Shown here: positions 17,806 to 27,354 of the stretch, one piece after another
How positions within the stretch are numbered: the stretch's first letter is position 1
How the letters are laid out: every line of letters begins with the position of its first letter
NCBI RefSeq assembly: GCF_002866825.1
Contig: NZ_PKUS01000022.1
Span: forward strand, 1-64,000
DNA: 64,000 bases
DNA from: Pseudohalioglobus lutimaris
Lineage (GTDB): Bacteria > Pseudomonadota > Gammaproteobacteria > Pseudomonadales > Halieaceae
Reading direction: 5' to 3'
The notes under the pieces: generated by a model
What the model was told of the DNA's origin: nothing
Databases searched by the model: none
The model's input: only the letters and a program-made list of their open reading frames with translations
Program-made: the position numbers and the translations under genes

Positions 17806-18549
17806 GTGCCTAGCTGCGTGACATCAAGCATACAGAGCGAAGCTGAACCTGTCCCGGCCCCCGAACGCATACTTTGCGTACTGGGCATGCACCGGTCCGG
17901 GACCAGTTGCCTGACCGGTTCATTGGAAGAAGCAGGTCTTTTCCTGGGGGACCGGCATACCTGGAATCCGCATAACCTCAAGGGTAATCGCGAGAACCAG
18001 CAGATTGTCGATATCAACGACCGTGTACTTGGTGCTGTCGATAGCGCCTGGGACAACCCGCCATCCGGGCGCGTGGCGTGGCCGCAGGACGAACTGGCGG
18101 CGGCGCGAGTGCTGTTCGCAGCCTATGCACAGCACTCACCTTTTGGTTTCAAGGACCCGAGAACCTTACTGGTGTTGTCCGGCTGGCAGTGCCTGTTCCC
18201 GCATATGCAGTACGTCGGTATTTTTCGCCATCCACTGGCTGTAGCCGGATCGTTGCACAAGCGCAGCGGTATGCCATTGGCGCAGGGCCTGAATCTCTGG
18301 TTTGCCTATAACCGTAGGCTGTTGCAGGAGTACAGAAGGGCCCCGCTGCCAATATTGTGCTTCGATGACGAGCAGTCTTTGTTTCAGGAAAAGCTGCAGG
18401 GCGTGCTCGCCTCGCTTGGTTTTGACAGCAGTGAGTGGCGGGGCGAATTCTACGACGAGGGCCTGCGTTCCGCGCAGCTGAATGCGGCAGATCAGCTGCC
18501 CTGGCACATTCGCCGCCTGTATCGCAAATTGCAGCGACTGGCTGTGTGA
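17806..18549 (+). CDS. Sulfotransferase-family protein
   Basis: About 247 residues. ILCVLGMHRSGTSCLTGSL (residues about 22-40) is the PAPS 5'-phosphosulfate loop, and VGIFRHPLAVAGSLHKR (about 137-153) the 3'-phosphate-binding strand-helix. HSPFGFKDPRTLLVL is the conserved KDPR block. These enzymes transfer sulfate from PAPS, commonly to glycans. The start is a GTG; another GTG four codons on (17818) is possible. A glycosyltransferase gene follows 12 bp later, supporting a shared role in modifying a surface glycan. No signal peptide. Confidence 0.85.
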   Translation: MPSCVTSSIQSEAEPVPAPERILCVLGMHRSGTSCLTGSLEEAGLFLGDRHTWNPHNLKGNRENQQIVDINDRVLGAVDSAWDNPPSGRVAWPQDELAAARVLFAAYAQHSPFGFKDPRTLLVLSGWQCLFPHMQYVGIFRHPLAVAGSLHKRSGMPLAQGLNLWFAYNRRLLQEYRRAPLPILCFDDEQSLFQEKLQGVLASLGFDSSEWRGEFYDEGLRSAQLNAADQLPWHIRRLYRKLQRLAV

Positions 18550-18561
18550 GGTAGGGATATT

Positions 18562-19596
18562 ATGCTGACGCATATCAGAAGAATGATGAGTGCAGGTAAC
18601 AGTACGCCGCAACCCATGGCTGTTGACGGACCGGCGGTAAGCTTTATTGTCATCCTCTACGATATGCCCAAGCAGGCGGAGAAAACCCTTTATTCGCTGA
18701 TGCCTGAGTATCAGCAGGGGGTCGATGCGTCAGATTACGAAGTCATCGTCGTAGAGAATGAGTCAGCCAACACGCTGTCGCGCGAGTTCATTGCCAAACT
18801 TCCTGCCAACTTCAGTTATCACCTGCGTGCAGAGCGTGAGCCCACACCGGTGCACGCTATCAATCATGGCGCGGGCATCAGCCGGGGGCGCTATCTGTGT
18901 GTGATGATAGACGGCGCGCGAATGGTTACGCCCGGTGTAGTGCGTAACATCATCAGGGGGCATCGCCTTCAGGATACCGCGGTGGTTACGGTTCCCGGTT
19001 ATCATATTGGGGAGCAGTTGCAGCAGGAAGCAGTAGACCAGGGCTATGGCGTGGAACAGGATCAGGCGCTGATCGCGTCCTGTGGTTGGCCGGCTAACGG
19101 TTACGGGCTTTTTGATATTGCCTGTTTCAGCGGCTCCTGCGCGGCTGGCTTTTTCCGGGCCAATAGTGAGAGTAATTGTATCAGTATTCCCCGGGCCATC
19201 TGGGCGTCTCTAGGGGGGCTGGACACCCGCTTCAATCTTCGTGGCGGCGGTCTGGTCAATCTCGATCTTTATAAGCGAGCCTGTGAATACAATGGGGTCG
19301 AGCATGTCGTACTGCTTGGTGAAGGAACGTTTCACCAGTTCCATGGCGGTGTGACCACCGGCGGCGAAGCCCGCGACGTACGTGCCCTGTTGATTGAAGA
19401 AATGCAGGAGCAGTATCAGCAAATCCGTGGAGAGCCTTACCAGAGCCCTGAGACCAGGCCCGTCTACCTTGGTGAGTTCCCGCGTCAGGTGCTGCGCTTC
19501 GTGCACTCTTCGGCGGAGCCGCTACTGCAGCAGTCGCCGCCGGTTTCGACAGAGCCGCCGGTTCCACTGTTCCCCCAAAAAACCGCTCGTAGCTAG
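18562..19596 (+). CDS. Family 2-like glycosyltransferase
   Basis: 344 residues. VSFIVILYDMPKQAEKTLYSL near residue 22 and YEVIVVENES near 60 are the GT-A nucleotide-binding strands. NHGAGISRGRYLCVMIDGARM near 108 corresponds to the acidic metal-binding region, with a single Asp rather than a clear DxD. GGLDTRFNLRGGGLVNLDLYKRA near 215 resembles the acceptor-loop region of GT2 proteins. Probably cytosolic and acting with the preceding sulfotransferase. Donor and acceptor cannot be inferred. Confidence 0.82.
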   Translation: MLTHIRRMMSAGNSTPQPMAVDGPAVSFIVILYDMPKQAEKTLYSLMPEYQQGVDASDYEVIVVENESANTLSREFIAKLPANFSYHLRAEREPTPVHAINHGAGISRGRYLCVMIDGARMVTPGVVRNIIRGHRLQDTAVVTVPGYHIGEQLQQEAVDQGYGVEQDQALIASCGWPANGYGLFDIACFSGSCAAGFFRANSESNCISIPRAIWASLGGLDTRFNLRGGGLVNLDLYKRACEYNGVEHVVLLGEGTFHQFHGGVTTGGEARDVRALLIEEMQEQYQQIRGEPYQSPETRPVYLGEFPRQVLRFVHSSAEPLLQQSPPVSTEPPVPLFPQKTARS

Positions 19597-19634
19597 GGTC
19601 GCCACGCGGTATTGCTACCAGGGTCGAGAAGACA

Positions 19635-20276
19635 ATGTTCAAGCAGGATACAGAGCGCGGCGAAGAGGCGTTGATTGAGGCGGTCAACCAGGAGGCGGGC
19701 AAACTCATCGAACTATTGCGCTGCAGTGATGCCCCTGACTCAGCGCTGGCCGATGCCACCCATCATATCCAGGCTGCCATGGAGATACTGTCTCCTTATT
19801 TGCAGCACGGAAAGGAGTGGTCAGCAGTTTCTATTGCCAGCGATACGCCCGGGCCGGGCTGGCTGGAAGAGGATCTTACCCGCTGTATGCCGTTCAGTCC
19901 GGTATCCGGGCGACGCAATCCGGTAGCACCGCCCATACGCTTGTGGCGAGACGGCGACGAAGTGCGCGGGGAAACCACGTTTTCACCCACCTATGCCGGT
20001 CCACCCAACAGCGTGCATGGCGGTGTTATTGCTGCGGTATTTGACGAATTGCTGGCCATGGCCAATGTGGTCTCCGGCGCAGCCGGGTTTACCGGGACCT
20101 TGACGATAAGGTATCACCGCCGCACGCCACTGGACCGGCCGATTGAACTCTGGGCGGTGAACGAGAGGAACACGGGGCGCAAACAGTTGAGCCGCGGCGA
20201 AATGCGCGTCGACGGAAAAGTGACTGCCAGTGCCGAGGGCTTGTTCATACTCCCCGCCTCATCGCGGCGCAGCTGA
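19635..20276 (+). CDS. PaaI-type hotdog-fold thioesterase
   Basis: 213 residues. The C-terminal half carries the hotdog signature PNSVHGGVIAAVFDELLAMAN (residues about 124-144) with catalytic-type Gly/Asp positions and a beta-sheet TGTLTIRYHRRTPLD. The N-terminal 90 residues are helical and variable. Members hydrolyse acyl-CoA thioesters. It follows the glycosyltransferase by 38 bp and precedes the cation transporter by 12 bp. A functional link to those genes is not obvious. Confidence 0.83.
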   Translation: MFKQDTERGEEALIEAVNQEAGKLIELLRCSDAPDSALADATHHIQAAMEILSPYLQHGKEWSAVSIASDTPGPGWLEEDLTRCMPFSPVSGRRNPVAPPIRLWRDGDEVRGETTFSPTYAGPPNSVHGGVIAAVFDELLAMANVVSGAAGFTGTLTIRYHRRTPLDRPIELWAVNERNTGRKQLSRGEMRVDGKVTASAEGLFILPASSRRS

Positions 20277-20288
20277 TGGTTTTGGCGC

Positions 20289-21215
20289 ATGCGTGAGGAT
20301 ACATCTCCCTCCCGGGTAACGCCGGAAGAAGCCGGTCGTCTGATGCGGATCGCCACCTATGCCTCGGTGTCCGTGGCAACCATACTTATTCTGGTCAAAC
20401 TGCTGGCCTGGAGCCAGTCGGGAGCGGTCAGTTTGCTCGCTACCCTGGTGGACTCGGTACTGGATGTACTGGCCTCCCTGGTCAATCTTCTTGCGGTACG
20501 TCACGCCTTGTCGCCGGCGGATAAGGAGCATCGCTTCGGGCATGGTAAGGCAGAAGCCCTGGCCGGGCTGGGTCAGGCCGCGCTGATCACGGGCTCTGCG
20601 CTCTTTCTCATGTCTGAATCCATACAACGCCTGCTGTCTCCGGTGGAGATCCAGGGCCACGTGTACGGTATGGGGGTGATGGTGTTTTCCATTGTCATGA
20701 CGTTGTTGCTGCTCGCATTTCAGCGTCATGTGATTATGCAGACCGACTCCACGGCTATTCGTGCTGACGCCTTGCACTACCGCACAGATTTGCTGGTTAA
20801 TGCCAGTGTTCTGCTCGCCCTGGCGTTGTCCCGTTGGGGGTGGCCAGGGTTTGATGCGCTGTTTGCTGCCGCTATCGCTGTGTATATTCTTTATAGCGCA
20901 TGGGAGATTATTACCCAGGCCTTTGATCATCTTATGGACCGGGAGTTGCCCGATGCGGACCGTGCAGCGATTCAGAAGATCGCGCTGGAACACGCCGAGG
21001 TCCTCGGGGTCCACGACCTGCGCACACGGCGCTCGGGAATCGACACATTTATGCAGATGCATATTGAGCTCGATGATGATCTCAGGCTGATGCATGCGCA
21101 CAGGATTGCCGAGGAAGTGGAGGCCGCTGTGGTCGCGGCCTATCCGGAAGCTGAGGTGATCATTCACCTTGACCCGGTTTCAATCGTGGGCGAGGGGGCT
21201 CGCCAGCGGTTCTGA
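20289..21215 (+). CDS. fieF: Cation diffusion facilitator, FieF/YiiP-like metal efflux transporter
   Basis: 308 residues with six predicted transmembrane helices and a C-terminal cytoplasmic domain. TLVDSVLDVLASLVN in helix 2 gives the DxxxD transport-site pair, and ADALHYRTDLLVN in helix 5 gives the HxxxD pair, matching the tetrahedral metal site of FieF. HRFGHGKAEALAGL is the conserved loop. It exports divalent metals (Zn, Fe, Cd) by proton exchange. The start codon is ATG just after the thioesterase gene. It ends 13 bp before the end of the convergent, metal-receptor-like TonB gene. Confidence 0.9.
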   Translation: MREDTSPSRVTPEEAGRLMRIATYASVSVATILILVKLLAWSQSGAVSLLATLVDSVLDVLASLVNLLAVRHALSPADKEHRFGHGKAEALAGLGQAALITGSALFLMSESIQRLLSPVEIQGHVYGMGVMVFSIVMTLLLLAFQRHVIMQTDSTAIRADALHYRTDLLVNASVLLALALSRWGWPGFDALFAAAIAVYILYSAWEIITQAFDHLMDRELPDADRAAIQKIALEHAEVLGVHDLRTRRSGIDTFMQMHIELDDDLRLMHAHRIAEEVEAAVVAAYPEAEVIIHLDPVSIVGEGARQRF

Positions 21216-21228
21216 GTTCGCCGCGCGG

Positions 21229-23301
21229 CTAGAAGTTATAACTCAGCCGCGCAAACACATTCATGCCCGTGCCGTAGAGGCGTTCGCGCAACGCGATGTC
21301 CGGGTTTTTCGCCCGGTTGTATCCCGCCAGGTGGTCCTGGTACTCCTTGTCCAGCACGTTGTCCACGCCGGCTGCCAACTGCAGATTGGCGGTGGCCTGC
21401 CAGGTCGCACTCAGGTTTAGCAGACCATAACCGGAGGTTTCCTGTTCGCGGTTGGTTGCTGAAACCTGGTTCTGTGCACTGTACAGAACGTTTTCTACAC
21501 CCACTGACCATGACGCCGTGGTGTAGTCCAGACGAAATGACGCGTTAAGCGGCGCAATTCGATAGAGCTCATCGTCGATATCGTCGCGCTTACCGCGAAC
21601 ATAGTTGACGATACCTGATACTGACCAGTGCTCTCCCAGGCGCCAGGCCCAGTCCATGTCAAAGCCATAGAGCCTGGCATCCACGTTACTGAACTGCAGC
21701 GGATCGGGGTTATTCGTACCGTTCACCTGGTTCATCATGCGCACAAACATCACCGCGGGTGTGATATCGCTGGGTGTGCCCTGAATGTAGTCCTGCACGT
21801 CGTTATAGAAGAAACGTGGCGACAAGGTCAGGGAGTCGTTGCTGAAGTCCACGCCGACCTCGAACTGGTTTGCGACCTCCACGTCCAGGTCAATATTGCC
21901 AGTATAGGTGTTGCCGTCGGCCAACCCCGCAGTTGCTTCCAGAGGCAGCCACAGATAGCGCTCCTGGTAGCTGGGGGAGCGGTTTTTACGCGCAAACCCG
22001 AGATACCAACTGGTGGTGGGGGAAGCTTCGTACCAGGTTTTCGCAACCAGATCGACATTGTTGTCTGTCCGGGCGCGATCTGCATTGTTAAAGTTGTCGC
22101 GTAGCACCTGGGCTGGCGGCATCATCATTGCCGGGGTGCCGTTCACTTCATCCGCGTCAGTCTGTACCTGGTTGTAACGCAGGCCGAATTCGCCGCGCCA
22201 GTGGTCGTTGATGTCATGCTGGCGCTCGAGAAAAACGCCCAGCACCTCGCGTTCAGCATCGTTGAAATTATCGACGAAGAACATCGGGCTGTTGGGGTTA
22301 TCGATATCCGAGTTGTGGGTCGATTGGATGCCGTCGAAGCCAAATACCCAACTGCCCTGGTTATCAAAGAGCTCGCTATGCAGGCGAAAGCCAACGTTGT
22401 CGCTGTCGGCGATATTACGGCGCCAGCGCGCGCCGGATTCCGGGGCAGCGCGCATCAGGTAGTTGGTCATGCCATGGTCGAGTTCGCTGGCGAAAACTGC
22501 CGCGGTAATCTCAAGTTCTCCCGCGAGTTCGAAGCGATAGGTGAGGTCGTATAGGTCGCCGTCGAAATAGTCTATATCCATAGGCAGGGCGGGAGTGCCC
22601 GACTCACCGGTATCGTTATAACCATACCCAAGCTGCAAGCTATGATTGCCCGTCCTGAAGCCGTAGCCCAGGTCATAGCGCTGTCGCTGGTATTCGGTGG
22701 GCAACAGGTCGCCCCCGGGGAACTTTGCGTCGTCGCCCTGTTCGATAACGCCCGCCAGTTTTAGTCTGTGGGTGTTATTGGTGGCGAACAGTGCGCCGCT
22801 AAGTTGTTGGCCGTTGTTTACTGACTGCGCACTGCCTATCAGCCGGCCGCTAAGCGTAAAGTCCTTGCCCGTGGTGAACTCTCCCTTATTGGTGCGTGCA
22901 TCAATGGCGCCACCAATGGACTCCTGGGCAACGCTCACCGGGGCGATGCCGCGGTAGACTTCCAGTGATTGCAGGTGTCCGTTGCGGGCATAAGACAGAG
23001 GCGGGTCCATCCAGTTTGGTCCGGCAGGGGCCAACTGTGTGCCGTCCAGGGATGTGGCGATCCGCGGTCCATACATACCGCGGTACTGCGGTATCCCGGT
23101 GATCGGCCCATTGGCGTTTACGTTGGCGCCTGGCGCCTTTTTCAGCAACTGGGCGACATCTGGCGATATGACCAGTTCGTCGGTGATGTCGATGGTCCTG
23201 GTTTCGTGGCTGGCGGTAACCACCAGTTCTTCGATGTGGTCCGCCTGGGAGTGAAGGGAAACAAGGGCGGCGGCGAGGCCCAGATAGAGATTGCTGCGCA
23301 T
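21229..23301 (-). CDS. TonB-dependent outer-membrane receptor, OprC/copper-receptor-like
   Basis: 690 residues: signal peptide (MRSNLYLGLAAALVSLHSQA), a TonB-box-like EELVVTAS, plug domain, and a 22-strand barrel ending in aromatic NVFARLSYNF. The plug contains GPNWMDPPLSYARNG, close to the MDPP-SY element of OprC/NosA copper receptors, and Met-rich stretches occur later (PAMMMPP, MFVRMMN), consistent with copper. In typical siderophore receptors the plug reads differently here. The family call is firm; the copper assignment is by resemblance. It is convergent with fieF. Confidence 0.88.
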   Translation of the reverse strand: MRSNLYLGLAAALVSLHSQADHIEELVVTASHETRTIDITDELVISPDVAQLLKKAPGANVNANGPITGIPQYRGMYGPRIATSLDGTQLAPAGPNWMDPPLSYARNGHLQSLEVYRGIAPVSVAQESIGGAIDARTNKGEFTTGKDFTLSGRLIGSAQSVNNGQQLSGALFATNNTHRLKLAGVIEQGDDAKFPGGDLLPTEYQRQRYDLGYGFRTGNHSLQLGYGYNDTGESGTPALPMDIDYFDGDLYDLTYRFELAGELEITAAVFASELDHGMTNYLMRAAPESGARWRRNIADSDNVGFRLHSELFDNQGSWVFGFDGIQSTHNSDIDNPNSPMFFVDNFNDAEREVLGVFLERQHDINDHWRGEFGLRYNQVQTDADEVNGTPAMMMPPAQVLRDNFNNADRARTDNNVDLVAKTWYEASPTTSWYLGFARKNRSPSYQERYLWLPLEATAGLADGNTYTGNIDLDVEVANQFEVGVDFSNDSLTLSPRFFYNDVQDYIQGTPSDITPAVMFVRMMNQVNGTNNPDPLQFSNVDARLYGFDMDWAWRLGEHWSVSGIVNYVRGKRDDIDDELYRIAPLNASFRLDYTTASWSVGVENVLYSAQNQVSATNREQETSGYGLLNLSATWQATANLQLAAGVDNVLDKEYQDHLAGYNRAKNPDIALRERLYGTGMNVFARLSYNF

Positions 23302-23591
23302 TGTGGCGGCTCCGGTTTAATCCTGTCGTTTTGCCGGGCGCATTGTATAGAAGGGAGTGAGTGCTGGCGTGGGACAAGATGTCGCACCCCGGCGGTCGCA
23401 GCGCGGTATAAATATGCTGACCAGCGCGCCTGCCGGTATTCCTGATTTGCCAACCTGTTGTTTTTATAGGGGAAAGTAAACCCATCGTGCTTGTGATTAA
23501 TTCACACCCGCAAGGATGAGGGATTTCGTATAGTTGGCGACAGGGATCACCCGCAAGAAATAACTATTCTGATAACGTACGGAGAAACATC

Positions 23592-25844
23592 ATGCCTTGT
23601 TACCGCGCTCGCAAACTAATGCCCACCGCAGTGTTACTTGCGTCCAGCATCCTGGCCGGCAATGCCATGGCCCAACTGGAAGAAGTGGTTGTAACCGCGC
23701 AGAAGCGCGAACAATCCCTTCAGGATACGCCCATTGCTGTCACTGCTTTCGACAAATCAGCAATCGACACCCAGGGTATATTCAATGTGAAGGACCTCGC
23801 ACAATTTGTCCCCAATACGTTGATTGTCGAGTCTCCCGGTGGCACCACGGGCGCTACCGTTGCCATTCGTGGCGCGGTCACCATCAACCCGGCAATTACC
23901 TGGGAGCCGACTGTAGGCCTGTACCTTGACGGAGTCTTCCTGGGAAAGAACCTGGGGGGAATTTTTGATATCGCCGAGCTGGAGCGGGTGGAGGTACTGC
24001 GGGGGCCGCAGGGCACGCTCTACGGTAAAAACACGGTTGGCGGCGCAATAAACCTGATTACCCGGCAGCCAGGCGAGGAGTTTGGCGGTCAGGCCGATGT
24101 CTCTGTGGGTAACGAGGGTTATCAGCGAGCCAAACTGCGTATCGATACCGGCGCCCTGGGCAATTTCCGTGCCTCGATAGCTTACGCCATGGCAGAGCGC
24201 GACGGCTTCTACGACAATGTGGATGCGGATCCCAGCGGGGGCTTCAACCCATTTGTTATGCCTCGCTCAAGCGATGAATTCAGCAACCTCGATAGCGAAA
24301 CCTGGCGCGTCGACGCCATCTGGGATGTAACAGACAGCTTCCGCGCACGCTATGCCTACGATTCCAGTGAGAGCGATCAGGAGCCCTCCAAGGCTCAGTT
24401 GACCGATGTCAACGCGGAGCTCTTCGCCGCGCAACTGGGGCCAGAGCTGGCATTCCTCGCTGACCTGATGAGCCCCTACGTGGTTTCTGAAGACAAGAAC
24501 GCCAGCAAAATCAGCAATGATTCATCACAGTACGAAATATCAGATACGCAGGGGCACGCGCTGACCCTGGACTGGGATGCAGGCAGCTGGGGCTTCATGG
24601 GCGACGTGGCCCTGAAGTCCATCACATCCTATCGTGAGCTGGACTGGGATGATTACATCGACATTGATGGTACCAACATGGACCTGTTCCACTCCTCCAG
24701 GGATGTTGAGTACGAGCAGACCAGCCAGGAACTGCAACTGGTGGGCACAACCGATACCCTGAACTACGTGCTGGGTGCCTACTACTTCAGCGAAGAAGCT
24801 GACGTGATCAACCCGATCACGTTCTTTGGCCTGTTCGGTGCACCGGATGACGTCAACCGCTATGGCCTGGACAACGAATCCATCGCTTTATACGGACAGG
24901 CGGACTGGACACCGGAGTCCGTGCAACAGCTGACTCTGTCCTTTGGCCTGCGTTACACCCAGGAAGACCGGGAGCAGTATATAGACAGGCCCGATACCTC
25001 CATGGGTGGCGCGAATGCATTTGCCGGCGAAGATGACGACAGCTGGGATAATACCTCCGGGGCCTTTACCGCCGCCTGGGACTTGACCGATGACATTAAT
25101 ATTTACGGCCGCGTAGCCCAGGGCTGGAAGTCAGGCGGTTTCAATGGCGAGGCTCCCAACCTGGAGGCATTTCGCGATAGCTACGACGAGGAGCAGGTCC
25201 TGTCCTACGAGATTGGCCTGAAGTCACGTCTTGCGGATGACCGCATCCAGCTCAACGTTGCCGCATTCCAGAATAATATCGAGGACATGCAGGTTTCCGT
25301 GTTCCTTGAGGGTTCAGGCGGTGCTGCTTCCAACGTAGAGAACGCGGGTGAGGCAACTTACCAGGGCCTTGAAGTGGAGTTTATCTGGCAGGTGGTGGAT
25401 GCCCTTCGCCTGTCGGCGAACTACGGCTATCTGGACGCCGAATACGACGAGTTCACGGAGCTTGGCCAGGACGTGCGGGACTCGAAAGACTTGCCTTTCG
25501 CGCCAGAGAACAACTACAGCCTGGCGCTGGACTGGAACGTGTATTCCGGAGACTGGGGTAACCTCGGCCTCCATGTGGACTACAACTTCAACGATGATTA
25601 CGTGCCCTATATCGAGAAGTCACAGAATGCCACCAGCCAGATCGACAGCTATGAGATTGTCAACGCAAGCCTGATTCTGAGTGATGTTGAGATCGGTGCC
25701 GACATGACCATGCAGTTCGGTCTATGGGGCAAGAACATCACCGACGAGGAGTATCGCCAACACACGATTCCCTTTGGTTTCTGGACGGCTTCCTATTTTG
25801 GCAACCCGGCCACTTACGGCTTTGACGTTCGCCTGAACTTCTAG
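23592..25844 (+). CDS. TonB-dependent receptor of the IroN/FyuA-like large-substrate group
   Basis: 750 residues. A signal peptide (to about residue 27, AMAQ) is followed by the TonB box EEVVVTAQKREQSLQDTPIA, a plug with VEVLRGPQGTLYGKNTVGGAINLITR, and a beta-barrel ending in TYGFDVRLNF. This N-terminal form is abundant in Halieaceae and sphingomonads, where such receptors take up diverse organic compounds. Substrate unknown. It is divergent from the OprC-like receptor with 290 bp between them, and is followed by a strong terminator. Confidence 0.93.
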   Translation: MPCYRARKLMPTAVLLASSILAGNAMAQLEEVVVTAQKREQSLQDTPIAVTAFDKSAIDTQGIFNVKDLAQFVPNTLIVESPGGTTGATVAIRGAVTINPAITWEPTVGLYLDGVFLGKNLGGIFDIAELERVEVLRGPQGTLYGKNTVGGAINLITRQPGEEFGGQADVSVGNEGYQRAKLRIDTGALGNFRASIAYAMAERDGFYDNVDADPSGGFNPFVMPRSSDEFSNLDSETWRVDAIWDVTDSFRARYAYDSSESDQEPSKAQLTDVNAELFAAQLGPELAFLADLMSPYVVSEDKNASKISNDSSQYEISDTQGHALTLDWDAGSWGFMGDVALKSITSYRELDWDDYIDIDGTNMDLFHSSRDVEYEQTSQELQLVGTTDTLNYVLGAYYFSEEADVINPITFFGLFGAPDDVNRYGLDNESIALYGQADWTPESVQQLTLSFGLRYTQEDREQYIDRPDTSMGGANAFAGEDDDSWDNTSGAFTAAWDLTDDINIYGRVAQGWKSGGFNGEAPNLEAFRDSYDEEQVLSYEIGLKSRLADDRIQLNVAAFQNNIEDMQVSVFLEGSGGAASNVENAGEATYQGLEVEFIWQVVDALRLSANYGYLDAEYDEFTELGQDVRDSKDLPFAPENNYSLALDWNVYSGDWGNLGLHVDYNFNDDYVPYIEKSQNATSQIDSYEIVNASLILSDVEIGADMTMQFGLWGKNITDEEYRQHTIPFGFWTASYFGNPATYGFDVRLNF

Positions 25845-25863
25845 GTCCTGACAGTCGTTAGGC

Positions 25864-25892
25864 AAAAGCCCCGCAGCGCGGGGCTTTTTTTT
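25864..25892 (+). terminator. Rho-independent terminator after the TonB receptor gene
   Basis: AAAAGCCCCGC-AGC-GCGGGGCTTTT followed by further T residues, a GC-rich perfect stem with T-run 20 bp after the receptor stop codon. Confidence 0.93.
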
Positions 25893-26027
25893 GTCCTTAA
25901 AAAGCGGAGGTTGAGTTTGCCGGGCATCGCCCTGTGGTAGATACCACCCGCGCTGTCGCCCGCGCGACACACTGGTGCTTGTTCGCCTGCTAGAATGCAG
26001 GTTGATGTGTAACGCAATAAGGAAAAG

Positions 26028-27287
26028 ATGATGGATCTGGGTATCAGCGAACGGTTGGCGCCACTACTTGCCGAAGTAAAACGCTTTGTGGCGGAAGAAG
26101 TGCTGCCGGTAGAAGGAGAGTATCTGGCCGAGGTGGGTAACGGCGACCGCTGGCAGTTTACGCCGAGGCAGAGTGAGATCATGGCCGCTCTCAAGGAGGA
26201 GGCACGGTCTCGCGGATTGTGGAATTTCTTCCTCACCGACGGTGAGGCTGGCTCCGGATTGAACACCGTTGAATATGCATACCTCGCCGAAGAGATGGGC
26301 AAGTCGCATATCGCCGCCGAGGCGTTCAACTGCTCTGCACCGGACACTGGCAACATGGAGGTGCTACACAAATACGGCAGCCCTGCACAGCAAGAACAGT
26401 GGCTGAAACCGTTGCTGAATGGCGAAATTCGTTCCGCCTACGCGATGACCGAGCCCGGCGTGGCCTCGTCTGATGCCACTAATATTTGCACATCTGCCGT
26501 TCTGGATGGCGATGAATGGGTTATCAATGGTGAAAAGCACTACGTCTCCGGTGCCGGCGACCCACGCTGTAAAATCATGATCGTCATGGTTAAAACGGAT
26601 CCGGATGCGGCAAAGCATGTGCAGCAGTCACAGATTCTGGTGCCCACAGACACCCCGGGGTTCACCAATGTCAGGCCGATGAATGTTTTCTCCATGGACG
26701 ACGCGCCCCACGGACATATGCACCAGAAGTTCGAAAATGTGCGCGTACCCAAAGACAATATTATCCTCGGGCCGGGTCGTGGCTTTGAAATTTCACAGGG
26801 CCGTCTCGGCCCGGGGCGCATCCATCACTGCATGCGCGCGATTGGCGCCGCGGAAAAAGCACTGCAGCTGATGTGCGAGCGGTCTGTTTCACGCACGGCT
26901 TTTGGCAAGCAGCTGGCCCGCCTCGGCGGCAATGTGGATATTATTGCCAATGCGCGTATGGACATAGAGCAGGCGAGGCTGCTCACGCTGAAAACCGCGT
27001 GGATGATGGACAACGTGGATGCGAAGGAAGCGCGGGTGTGGATCTCCATGATCAAGACCGCTGTGCCCAATGTCTCTATTCGCATCGTCGATCAGGCTAT
27101 TCAGATGTTCGGTGCGCTGGGCGTCTCCCAGGATACGCCACTGGCAACCATGTACATGGCGCAACGTACGCTGCGCCTCGCGGACGGCCCGGACGAGGTG
27201 CATCGTATGGTGGTAGGGCGCAACGAATTGAAACCGTATATGGCCAGTGCGATGGACAGCGTCAATGCCACTTTCCGCGATGGTTGA
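26028..27287 (+). CDS. Acyl-CoA dehydrogenase, ACAD10/11-like
   Basis: 419 residues of the ACAD fold. AYAMTEPGVASSDATN near residue 138 is the flavin signature (TEPxVxSSD form), RLGPGRIHHCMRAIGAAE near 264 and LADGPDEVHRM near 384 are characteristic of the ACAD10/11 branch, which handles branched or 4-hydroxy acyl-CoAs in animals. AAGGAAAAG precedes a doubled ATG. It stands between the receptor and the convergent Rieske gene, separated from the former by a terminator, so it is probably monocistronic. Confidence 0.92.
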   Translation: MMDLGISERLAPLLAEVKRFVAEEVLPVEGEYLAEVGNGDRWQFTPRQSEIMAALKEEARSRGLWNFFLTDGEAGSGLNTVEYAYLAEEMGKSHIAAEAFNCSAPDTGNMEVLHKYGSPAQQEQWLKPLLNGEIRSAYAMTEPGVASSDATNICTSAVLDGDEWVINGEKHYVSGAGDPRCKIMIVMVKTDPDAAKHVQQSQILVPTDTPGFTNVRPMNVFSMDDAPHGHMHQKFENVRVPKDNIILGPGRGFEISQGRLGPGRIHHCMRAIGAAEKALQLMCERSVSRTAFGKQLARLGGNVDIIANARMDIEQARLLTLKTAWMMDNVDAKEARVWISMIKTAVPNVSIRIVDQAIQMFGALGVSQDTPLATMYMAQRTLRLADGPDEVHRMVVGRNELKPYMASAMDSVNATFRDG

Positions 27288-27354
27288 AAGCTGACTGGTG
27301 GTCAGGGCAGGGCGGCCGGCCGCGGGCCGCTGCCTTGCCCCTGAACCCAGGTCG

